A DNA stretch of 64,000 bases, taken from positions 68,463-132,462 of the forward strand of contig JBFWRL010000001.1 of assembly GCA_050248915.1 (NCBI GenBank), in the 5' to 3' direction. Below the pieces are notes generated by a model. The model was not told the origin of the DNA and made no database searches. It was given only the letters and a program-made list of their open reading frames with translations. A program made the translations under genes and the position numbers. This DNA is from GCA-2770975 sp050248915. Its GTDB lineage: Bacteria > Cyanobacteriota > Sericytochromatia > UBA7694. Shown here in pieces: positions 57,944 to 64,000 of this stretch (position 1 is its first letter; every line of letters starts with the position of its first letter).

Positions 57944-59610
57944 ACAGCTGCCAGAGGAAAACGCAAGACCCAATGGGTGCCATCGGGGCGCTCCACCTGC
58001 CCACAGGCACCGTCCAATTGACGCGCCAAGCGGTCGACCAAATGCAAACCCAGGCCCTGGCGAAATTCGGCAGGCAAACCCTGGCCATTGTCGACAATCT
58101 CCAATTGTGCTTCACCGGCCTCTTCAATCAGGCGCAGGGTAATACAGTCCCTTTCCCCCGTTTGGGGAAAGGCATATTTAAAGGCATTGGTCAGCAACTC
58201 ATTGGCAATCAGACCGCAGGGCATGGCCTGATCCATGCGCAAAACCAGCGGCTGAAGCGCCAATTCCAATTGCACAGGCACAGCTCCAGCGTGTTGAGCA
58301 TAAAGCTCCCGGCTGAGCACCTGCAAATATTCACCAAAATGCACGGTCGCCGAAAAGCCCTGGTCATAGAGTTTTTCGTGTACCAATAACATGCTGTGCA
58401 ACCGACTGCGCACATCTTTGAGTGATTCTCCCACCTGCACAAAAGGTGTGCGGCGGATTTGCATATTGAGCAGGCTGATCATGATCTGAAAATTGTTTTT
58501 CACGCGGTGATGAATCTCTTGCAGCAAAACTTCGCGCTCGTTAAACGCCGATTGCAAAAGTTCGGCATTGACCCGGCGGCGGCTGATATCTTTCATGCTG
58601 CCCAACATGCGCACCACCGTTCCGCCTTCGTCTTTGAGAAAGAGCCCTGTATCTTCGACCCACACAAACGAACCATCTTTGCGCTGCAGACGGTACTCCA
58701 TCGAGAAATGACCATCGGCCCGGGCCGCTTGATCCAAAACCGCCAGGGTTGCAGCCCGCTCAGATTCATGGATCATCGATTCCCAAACCTCAATATTCAC
58801 ATCTTGATAGGTGGGTGTGTCAAAGCCGGTAATCCGCTCGATCGCCCCAACCCACTCAATTTCCCCACTGCTCACATCCCAATCGTAGATCATTTGGCCT
58901 GTTTGTTCAGCCACAATCCGGTAACGCTTTTCACTGTCTTGGATCTGAGACTCCAACTGGCGCCGCTGCGAAATATCACGGGAGATCACCACAAAGGCTT
59001 CGACACCCGGCACATCCAATAAACTCTGCCCCAGGGATTCAAGCAAAACATAGCCGCCGTTTTTATGGATATGGCGCAGTTCAAACATCACAGACTGGCC
59101 CGGATGGGTCCGGCTCCACTCCATGCAGGCAAAAACCTTGGCCTGATCTTCTGGATGCACAACTTCCAAGGCACTTTTGCCCATCAGTTCAGCCGGTGTA
59201 AAGCCCGTAATCCGCTCCAAAGCAGGGCTGAGATAACGCGGCAAACCATCTGAAGTGAGAATCACAAGAATATCTGCCAAATGCTCCAACAATTGCCGAA
59301 TGCGGGCCTCACCCACCACAAAATCCATGGGCCGAAACTGCAAAGCGGTTTCAATCTGAACAAAGACCGCCACCGGGTCAGCAAGGGCAGAGTCCAGGTC
59401 CAGGCCAAGACACGCAGCCGGCAAAGTGTGCTGCTTTGCAACAGGCACAGTGGCCTTGTCGAGCAAGACCATCTCTGCTGCAGCAACTTTATCCAAAGGC
59501 AATTCGGCATAAGGCCCCCAAACGCGATAACCCCGTTTATGCAGGAGATCGGCAAATTGCTGCCAGCCAGGCTCTGGGGAAGCCCAAATGAGCAATTGAG
59601 CATTAAACAT
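57940..59610 (-). CDS. PAS-domain sensor histidine kinase of the HisKA_2 type
   Basis: The 556-residue cytoplasmic kinase begins with a receiver-like domain lacking a clear phospho-acceptor (FADLLHKRGYRVWGPYAELP). Two PAS domains follow: ILTSDGLPRYLSPALERITG, and RYRIVAEQTGQMIYDWDVSS with its PAC end RLQRKDGSFVWVEDTGLF. The HisKA_2 box LLQEIHHRVKNNFQIMISLL carries the acceptor His, and the ATPase has GLIANELLTNAFKYAFP and LEIVDNGQGLPAEF. Such kinases often signal to general-stress or atypical regulators. It overlaps the next upstream minus-strand gene by 8 bp, so the two are co-expressed. Confidence 0.92.
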   Translation of the reverse strand: MFNAQLLIWASPEPGWQQFADLLHKRGYRVWGPYAELPLDKVAAAEMVLLDKATVPVAKQHTLPAACLGLDLDSALADPVAVFVQIETALQFRPMDFVVGEARIRQLLEHLADILVILTSDGLPRYLSPALERITGFTPAELMGKSALEVVHPEDQAKVFACMEWSRTHPGQSVMFELRHIHKNGGYVLLESLGQSLLDVPGVEAFVVISRDISQRRQLESQIQDSEKRYRIVAEQTGQMIYDWDVSSGEIEWVGAIERITGFDTPTYQDVNIEVWESMIHESERAATLAVLDQAARADGHFSMEYRLQRKDGSFVWVEDTGLFLKDEGGTVVRMLGSMKDISRRRVNAELLQSAFNEREVLLQEIHHRVKNNFQIMISLLNMQIRRTPFVQVGESLKDVRSRLHSMLLVHEKLYDQGFSATVHFGEYLQVLSRELYAQHAGAVPVQLELALQPLVLRMDQAMPCGLIANELLTNAFKYAFPQTGERDCITLRLIEEAGEAQLEIVDNGQGLPAEFRQGLGLHLVDRLARQLDGACGQVERPDGTHWVLRFPLAAV

Positions 59611-60664
59611 CTCTCCGTTCTCCTTGTCCCCAAGCTGGGTTTATTTTTCCCAAACTGCGTTCAATTGAATCCACCAAAGCCTGAACCGCTGTCGAGATCG
59701 TGCCTGCAGTCAGCAACTCGGGCAGATTGGAATGAATATATGCGCCCAGTTCCGGGTCGTTGAGTTGCTCCAACAGCACATCGTATTCGCCATCAAAGCC
59801 CAAGAGCAAATTGTGGTTGGGCCGGGCCCAAGGCGCTTCGGTCAGAAAGAGTGGCAAAACATCGCGCTGCAGGAGCACCACAGGCACAGTGCCTACAATG
59901 GCCGACTGCACGGTGCGGGCACTGTGAAAAAAATACCCCGAGCGGGGCTGGAGCTGAAAGCGAAAGCGATTGGCGGCAGCATAACATTGGCGAAAGGTAT
60001 AACTCTGTTGGTGCCCTTCAAAATACAGGCGGTCTTGGGCCAGAAAATACTCCAATTGCTGCAAGCGTTGCCACGCCTGTGGCGGCAAGCGAGAATAGCC
60101 CCAAGCCTCTGCTTTACCCAGGTAGAGCAATCCCTGTTTTTTTTCTTCCCAGGGCAAGATCTGCCCCCGAAACAACTCGGGGTCGGCCAAAGAGTAGAGA
60201 TGGCGCTCAAATGAGGCGCGGTATTTGTTTTCAGAGGGCTGAAAATCCAGCAGGCTGTTATAAAACACACTGTGGGGCACAAAGGCCTCGACAAAGCGCT
60301 CGTGTTTGCGGGCTGCGTTCTGGTATTCATCAACATAATAGGCTGCGGGTGAATAGATCGGCTCGGAGGTCAGTAGACTCTGATACATATAAGTTTTTTT
60401 GACCTTTTGCCAAGCCCTAAGAAAATCCGCATCAAAATGTTGATCCGCCCCGCAGACAATCAAGATTTCAGCATCTGAGTGATTCAGCAATTCTGGACGC
60501 AAGCAGAAATCATCCAAGCCAAAGATCAGCCCTGGTTTGAGGCCATGTTGGGCCAATTTTTCAAGCAAAAATTCGCCGTGGGAAGGCATATACATGGCCA
60601 TATGAACATCCCGGTGGGGGCGTTTGAGGTTTTGCTTCTGAAGCACGATATCGAATTGCAGCAT
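59603..60664 (-). CDS. Glycosyltransferase-like protein of unknown specificity
   Basis: The 353-residue protein opens with a GT-B-like N-terminal domain (VHMAMYMPSHGEFLLEKLAQ, LKPGLIFGLDDFCL, EILIVCGADQHFDADFLRAW). The C-terminal half (SARTVQSAIVGTVPVVLLQR, NHNLLLGFDGEYDVLLEQLN) resembles the donor-binding part of CgeB/exostosin-like enzymes. An exact family is not clear. Its stop overlaps the start of the PAS kinase gene by 8 bp, an unusual pairing. Confidence 0.6.
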   Translation of the reverse strand: MLQFDIVLQKQNLKRPHRDVHMAMYMPSHGEFLLEKLAQHGLKPGLIFGLDDFCLRPELLNHSDAEILIVCGADQHFDADFLRAWQKVKKTYMYQSLLTSEPIYSPAAYYVDEYQNAARKHERFVEAFVPHSVFYNSLLDFQPSENKYRASFERHLYSLADPELFRGQILPWEEKKQGLLYLGKAEAWGYSRLPPQAWQRLQQLEYFLAQDRLYFEGHQQSYTFRQCYAAANRFRFQLQPRSGYFFHSARTVQSAIVGTVPVVLLQRDVLPLFLTEAPWARPNHNLLLGFDGEYDVLLEQLNDPELGAYIHSNLPELLTAGTISTAVQALVDSIERSLGKINPAWGQGERRDV

Positions 60665-60707
60665 GGCTCATTCTAGCTTGTTTTTAAACGGGTTTACCAG
60701 CCTCTGC

Positions 60708-60736
60708 TTGAAGCTTTTGTATCTGCCCTGTATAAT
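60708..60736 (+). promoter_or_regulatory. Sigma-70-type promoter
   Basis: TTGAAG (60708-60713), a 17-bp spacer and TATAAT (60731-60736) fix the downstream start at ATG 60768 rather than the in-frame ATG at 60663. Confidence 0.65.
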
Positions 60737-60767
60737 CAGCGGAAAGAGCAGAGAAGGGGCCATTGCC

Positions 60768-61247
60768 ATGCCTGTGAATATTGCCAAGCAAACAACAGCC
60801 ACGCGCACAGAATTGTGGGCCAGTTTGGGACTGGCCAGCTTTGTTTTTCTGTTTGGCCTTTTTTTGCCAATCAATATCCTGCGCCAAGCCCATTTAGAAC
60901 GCGACCTCCAACTCAATGGCAAAAGCATCCAAGCCACCGTCGTCGCTGAGACCACCTGCCCATCCAAACCCAAACCTGTTGCCTGCCATCAAATCAGCTA
61001 TCGGGTCCAAGACAAAGCGTACACAGGTCACCTTGTTCGCCCAGATTTAAAAACCGGGCAACACATTCAGGTGGTGTATGCCCCCAGCCAACCCGCTTTT
61101 CATCAGCCCGCTGATTACCAGGGCCCCGCCTGGAACGAGGGTCTTCAAGGGCGTCTTTTACTCACATTGGTGCTGGGTTTGGTCTTTTGTGGGACCGCAG
61201 TCCTGGTCTTTAAAGAAACCTGGAAAAAAACCAAAATCACCGCTTGA
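60768..61247 (+). CDS. DUF3592-type membrane protein
   Basis: The 159-residue protein starts at ATG 60768 with GAGAAGGGG upstream. It has a helix (WASLGLASFVFLFGLFLPI), a periplasmic-type beta domain with the DUF3592 order (LNGKSIQATVVAETTC, ISYRVQDKAYTGHLV, GQHIQVVYAPSQPAF) and a second helix (LLLTLVLGLVFCGTAVLVF). Function of the family is unknown. It is monocistronic, with a long 3' region before the terminator at 61427-61457. Confidence 0.8.
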   Translation: MPVNIAKQTTATRTELWASLGLASFVFLFGLFLPINILRQAHLERDLQLNGKSIQATVVAETTCPSKPKPVACHQISYRVQDKAYTGHLVRPDLKTGQHIQVVYAPSQPAFHQPADYQGPAWNEGLQGRLLLTLVLGLVFCGTAVLVFKETWKKTKITA

Positions 61248-61343
61248 GAAACCTCCAAATAATCAGAGATTGACACATATCAAGCTTTTGGCCAGGGCTA
61301 AACCCAACATCCCCAAAGGCCGCAATTCTACAATAGAAAACAA

Positions 61344-61413
61344 GCCCAGCTGAAATATCAGGCGGGCCAGTCCAATTCGATTAAACAACCACAAAGCAAA
61401 CTTCTTGCTTGTG
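61344..61413 (+). other. Structured 3' region or small-RNA candidate
   Basis: Between the DUF3592 stop and its terminator are two further hairpins: GCCC-CTGA with TCAG-GGGC (61344-61367, loop AATA) and CACAAAGCAA with TTGCTTGTG (61390-61413, one bulge). TACAAT at 61329-61334 could be a -10 for an independent transcript, but no -35 is present. Confidence 0.35.
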
Positions 61414-61426
61414 TTATCTTCCCTGT

Positions 61427-61457
61427 CCCGGCAGCGTTTACAACTGCCGGGTTTTTT
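61427..61457 (+). terminator. Rho-independent terminator
   Basis: CCCGGCAG (61427-61434) pairs with CTGCCGGG (61444-61451) across a 9-base loop and is followed by TTTTTT. Confidence 0.88.
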
Positions 61458-61462
61458 CTGCG

Positions 61463-62599
61463 CTAGCGGCGCGGCACAGGCGGGTGTTGGGCCAGTTCCA
61501 AGCGCCGTTTAACCTCAGCCCGAATCTCGTCCAGGCGGTGATGCACCGAATCCCCCGGACAGCTCTTGGTGCTAAAATCGCGATGCCCATAAAATTCTTG
61601 GGTGGCAATCCCGTATTCAGAGGTCAACCAAGTCATGAGATCGAGCAGGGCCGCATACGATTCAGGGGTCAGTGGGTCTTGACCGGGATCATAATCGCCG
61701 ATGATACAAATGCCAATATAATTGGTATTGGGGGTAGAATGTGCCCCAATCACGGTTTCCGGGCGTCCTTGATAGATCACCCCATCTGGGCCAATCAAAA
61801 AGTGATAGCCAATATCCGACCATTTATTGTCATTCATGTGGTAGTTCTGAATCCCACGAATAGTGGCATCTTTGAGATATTGTGCCGCGGTGGGCTTCCA
61901 GGTATGGTGTAAAACAATGGCAGCAGGGGTGTGGGGGGTGTATTCACCCTTGGGGGGACGGGCCCGCCAGGCTTCTCGCGGCAGCACCTCGGGTTTGGGC
62001 ACCAGGGCTTGTTTGCGACCCGCGCGGCTCAGGCCTGAACTGGGACGGGTTTTGCCAAATTGAAAGCTGATTCCCTCAAAGAGTGGCAAACGGACCGCGT
62101 CGGGGCTTTTAAACAGCACCTGATACTGAATAAACCGCATCTGTTGAGGCAAGAGAATACTGCGCTCTTGAAACAGCGGCAGCCAACTTCCCCAATTGCG
62201 GCCATCATTGCTGACACGGGCTTGGACTTCGAGTTGGGCACCGGCTGGAATTTGGGCGCTCCAAGCAGGCATCACAGCGTTAAAGGCAAATGGAGCAGTA
62301 TAGACCCGCGAGAGATAGCGGCCTTGACGGGCTTCGGGCTTGAGTTGCAAAGGCCCTTGGGTGCGCAGGTTTAAGTTTTCTTTTAAGAGGCCTTGGTCAA
62401 AATCGCGAAAGCGGTTTTCCAGCCAACGATCCCCTGCGCCATCGACCTCAAAGAGAGATTGAAATTCAAAGGCCCCGGAGGGGGCTTGCTGGGCCTGAAG
62501 CGTGGCAGAGGAAGGCGTTTTTAGTGGGGCAAAAGATTGACAAGCAGTGGTCAAAGCCAAAAGAGCACAGGCTCCCAGCCAAAGTGAATGCACTTTCAT
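61463..62599 (-). CDS. Lipoprotein N-acetylmuramoyl-L-alanine amidase (PGRP/Amidase_2)
   Basis: The 378-residue lipoprotein (lipobox LALTTAC, Cys20) has an N-terminal beta-rich part (80-190: QLEVQARVSNDGRNWGSWLP) and a C-terminal PGRP-type amidase domain with zinc ligands in IVLHHTWK and FYGHRDFSTKSCPGDSVHH, plus YHFLIGPDGVIYQGRPETVI and GAHSTPNTNYIGICIIGDYD. It cuts the lactyl-peptide bond of peptidoglycan, probably from the outer membrane. Similar two-part proteins with a PGRP domain are often secreted. It is followed upstream by a small lipoprotein gene. Confidence 0.93.
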   Translation of the reverse strand: MKVHSLWLGACALLALTTACQSFAPLKTPSSATLQAQQAPSGAFEFQSLFEVDGAGDRWLENRFRDFDQGLLKENLNLRTQGPLQLKPEARQGRYLSRVYTAPFAFNAVMPAWSAQIPAGAQLEVQARVSNDGRNWGSWLPLFQERSILLPQQMRFIQYQVLFKSPDAVRLPLFEGISFQFGKTRPSSGLSRAGRKQALVPKPEVLPREAWRARPPKGEYTPHTPAAIVLHHTWKPTAAQYLKDATIRGIQNYHMNDNKWSDIGYHFLIGPDGVIYQGRPETVIGAHSTPNTNYIGICIIGDYDPGQDPLTPESYAALLDLMTWLTSEYGIATQEFYGHRDFSTKSCPGDSVHHRLDEIRAEVKRRLELAQHPPVPRR

Positions 62600-62602
62600 G
62601 GC

Positions 62603-62887
62603 TTACTCCCAGCTGTCGTTTTGATCGGTCGAACCTTGGCGGCTGATTTCAGCCGAGACATCTTCATTGGAATAATCGGAGCTCTGTGCAGGGGCACTTT
62701 CTACCTCAACGGTTGTTTTACCACTGTTGCGGGCAGTGGCAGAAGTGGCAACAGGGGTGCGTGCAACCGTGTTGCTGCGCAAAGCAGAGGAGCCAACACT
62801 TCCAGGAGTAGTAAGAACAGGGGATTTGCTGCAACCACTGGAAAAAGCCAAGAGACAAGCCGCCAGCAAAGTCAGAGAATAACGCAT
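62603..62887 (-). CDS. Small lipoprotein of unknown function
   Basis: The start is ATG 62887, because GAGGAG lies 7 bases upstream; the earlier in-frame ATG at 62902 would include that site. The 94-residue protein has a lipobox (LLAFSSGC) and a Ser/Thr-rich, probably disordered body. It lies 3 bp before the amidase gene on the same strand, so the two are co-transcribed and may sit together on the outer membrane. Confidence 0.75.
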   Translation of the reverse strand: MRYSLTLLAACLLAFSSGCSKSPVLTTPGSVGSSALRSNTVARTPVATSATARNSGKTTVEVESAPAQSSDYSNEDVSAEISRQGSTDQNDSWE

Positions 62888-63013
62888 AAAAGGACTCCTC
62901 ATTCAAACACTTGATTAATGCCGGACAGATGTGTCCGTAATACACAGATTATCGGGCCCCAAGCGCCCAATCATTCTTAAAATAAAATTAAGACAAGAAC
63001 AAGGAACGATTAA

Positions 63014-63721
63014 TTATTTGCCATTCAAGAGCAGTTGCACCGTGCGGTAAACCACTTTTAAGTGTTCATCGGGTTCAGGGGCCTCGGGTTTGGCCAGCAG
63101 TGCTTCTGCCATCTCAAAATGGCTCAAGCTTTCCTCTTTTTTGCCCAGGCGAAAAACGGTACGGGCCATCAGCAAACGTACCCGAATACGATCCAAAGGT
63201 GAGAGATCGTCTTGTTGCAGGGCTTTTTCGTAGAAGCGCATGGCCTTGTGGTGGTTGTCGAGTTCCAGTTCATACAATTCTCCGGCTCCCCAGAAATGCC
63301 CTGTTTGTTCATAACAAAAAGCCAGACGGGCGGCCAATTTATGCTCACGAAAGACCTCAATGGCCTGCTCCATTTTTCCCATTTCAATCAGCAATTGGCC
63401 CACCTTGGCCCAGTCTTCTCCCTTTTGAGAATAAGACAGGGCCTGCCGCAAATCACCCACTTGCTCCCAGGCAAAAGCCGCCTGTTTGGCATAGACATCG
63501 CTGCCTTCCAGCAACTCCTGCCAATGGTAAATGCGCTCATACAAACGCGCAGCTGACGCATATTTTTTCTTTTGCATGGCCCTGGCAGCCAAGATCTTAA
63601 ACAGCGGGGTGCCCAGGGGGCTAAACAGTAAAAAGGCGGTGATAGCCGAGAACAAGAGAAAAAGCGGAAAAATAATCAGAATCGCGGAGGCATTGAGCAG
63701 TGACGCGGCATGTTGTTGCAT
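63014..63721 (-). CDS. Membrane-anchored TPR protein
   Basis: The 235-residue protein has one N-terminal helix (ASAILIIFPLFLLFSAITAF, with LLFSPLG). The rest is TPR-like helical repeats (YASAARLYERIYHWQELLEG, KMEQAIEVFREHKLAARLAF, HHKAMRFYEKALQQDDL). It probably scaffolds a complex at the membrane. It starts 3 bp after the stop of the gene at the right edge, with which it likely forms an operon. Confidence 0.75.
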   Translation of the reverse strand: MQQHAASLLNASAILIIFPLFLLFSAITAFLLFSPLGTPLFKILAARAMQKKKYASAARLYERIYHWQELLEGSDVYAKQAAFAWEQVGDLRQALSYSQKGEDWAKVGQLLIEMGKMEQAIEVFREHKLAARLAFCYEQTGHFWGAGELYELELDNHHKAMRFYEKALQQDDLSPLDRIRVRLLMARTVFRLGKKEESLSHFEMAEALLAKPEAPEPDEHLKVVYRTVQLLLNGK

Positions 63722-63724
63722 GAT

Positions 63725-64000
63725 CTAGCGCCGTAAAAACAACAACCGCGAGCCATCTTGCTTTAGCTCATAGTGTTTTTCAAAGGTCTCCGATAAGCTT
63801 TCTAACCAGGTTTTCTGAGCCTGGGGGGTCAGGGTAATTTGGTATTCAGCCCGATTGGCACCCGACTGCAGCAATTCCACATCCAATCCGAGTTTTTCCA
63901 ACTCAGCTTGAAACAGACGACGGGCTTCCCCATCTTCATAGCCCTGCAGAACCAAGGTATACGTCTGAATGGCATCAACGCTCTGCCCCGAAGGCGGGGT
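63725..64000 (-). CDS. Hypothetical protein, C-terminal part (5' end cut by window)
   Basis: The frame is open through the right edge: the last bases encode PPSGQSVDAIQTYTLVLQGY before the visible C-terminus EDGEARRLFQAELEKLGLDV. About 91 residues are in the window. The in-frame TTG at 63955 is probably not the real start. The visible part looks like a small alpha/beta domain (EYQITLTPQAQKTWLESLSE, LKQDGSRLLFLRR). No family assigned; the 5' end is outside the window. Confidence 0.7.
   Translation of the reverse strand, partial: TPPSGQSVDAIQTYTLVLQGYEDGEARRLFQAELEKLGLDVELLQSGANRAEYQITLTPQAQKTWLESLSETFEKHYELKQDGSRLLFLRR

Noticed and set aside
61270..61275. TTGACA, a perfect -35 hexamer
   Set aside because: No -10 element occurs at 15-19 bp downstream.
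1..64000. tRNA, rRNA, CRISPR array, insertion sequence, attachment site or replication origin
   Set aside because: I looked for clover-leaf ends, repeat-spacer patterns, transposase motifs and DnaA-box clusters and saw none.

Overview
The window is a gene-dense stretch (roughly 50-55% G+C by eye) of a diderm, flagellated bacterial chromosome. Evidence for two membranes is an MlaD-type MCE protein, an SLH-domain protein with a signal peptide, a DUF2490-type outer-membrane barrel, many lipoproteins and periplasmic peptidoglycan enzymes. The cyanobacteria-like style of the Ser/Thr kinase, the SLH and MCE proteins and the many TPR proteins would fit a non-photosynthetic relative of Cyanobacteria (Sericytochromatia or Melainabacteria-like lineages). 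That placement is inference; nothing here fixes the taxon. No rRNA, tRNA, CRISPR array, transposase or phage gene is visible. The gene at the left edge is cut at its 3' end and the gene at the right edge is cut at its 5' end.

Layout. 1-7 kb: a lipoprotein with a tetranucleotide repeat in its signal peptide, a TPR/OGT-like glycosyltransferase, a phospholipase D lipoprotein, a YefM/YoeB toxin-antitoxin pair and an unknown lipoprotein. 7-20 kb: a large CgeB-like/TPR glycosyltransferase, then mostly minus-strand envelope genes: SLH protein, coaE, MCE protein, GT2-like protein, a phosphodiester glycosidase with its GT4 glycosyltransferase, with the plus-strand Rsm22-type methyltransferase between them. 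20-29 kb: core functions: purine nucleoside phosphorylase with a sirtuin, a CdaA diadenylate cyclase fused to a YbbR-like domain, holA, mdh and a hybrid histidine kinase. 29-38 kb: a protein resembling EF-G domain IV on its own, glpD-dagK, a cobalamin riboswitch in front of a PepSY membrane protein, and an FkbM/ATP-grasp/epimerase cassette.

38-49 kb: an Ig-like lipoprotein, a 350-bp strongly structured gap, a solitary flhA, an L,D-transpeptidase, an AtpZ-like protein, and a 1382-residue protein with two propeller regions, a zinc ribbon and a C-terminal domain resembling the CheY-binding P2 domain of CheA, translationally coupled to a DUF4286 protein. 49-64 kb: a Ser/Thr kinase with an external propeller, a MATE transporter, an EF-hand lipoprotein, an ECF sigma/anti-sigma pair whose anti-sigma gene carries a C11 tract, a PAS/HisKA_2 kinase overlapping a glycosyltransferase-like gene, a PGRP-type amidase and TPR genes.

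The strongest leads are the propeller/zinc-ribbon/CheA-P2-like protein (44142-48290), the structured RNA candidate upstream of flhA (39304-39494), the C11 tract in the anti-sigma gene, the tetranucleotide repeat in a lipoprotein signal peptide, the B12 riboswitch-PepSY pair, the CdaA-YbbR fusion and the EF-G-domain-IV-like protein. All family calls come from reading motifs by eye, without database searches.
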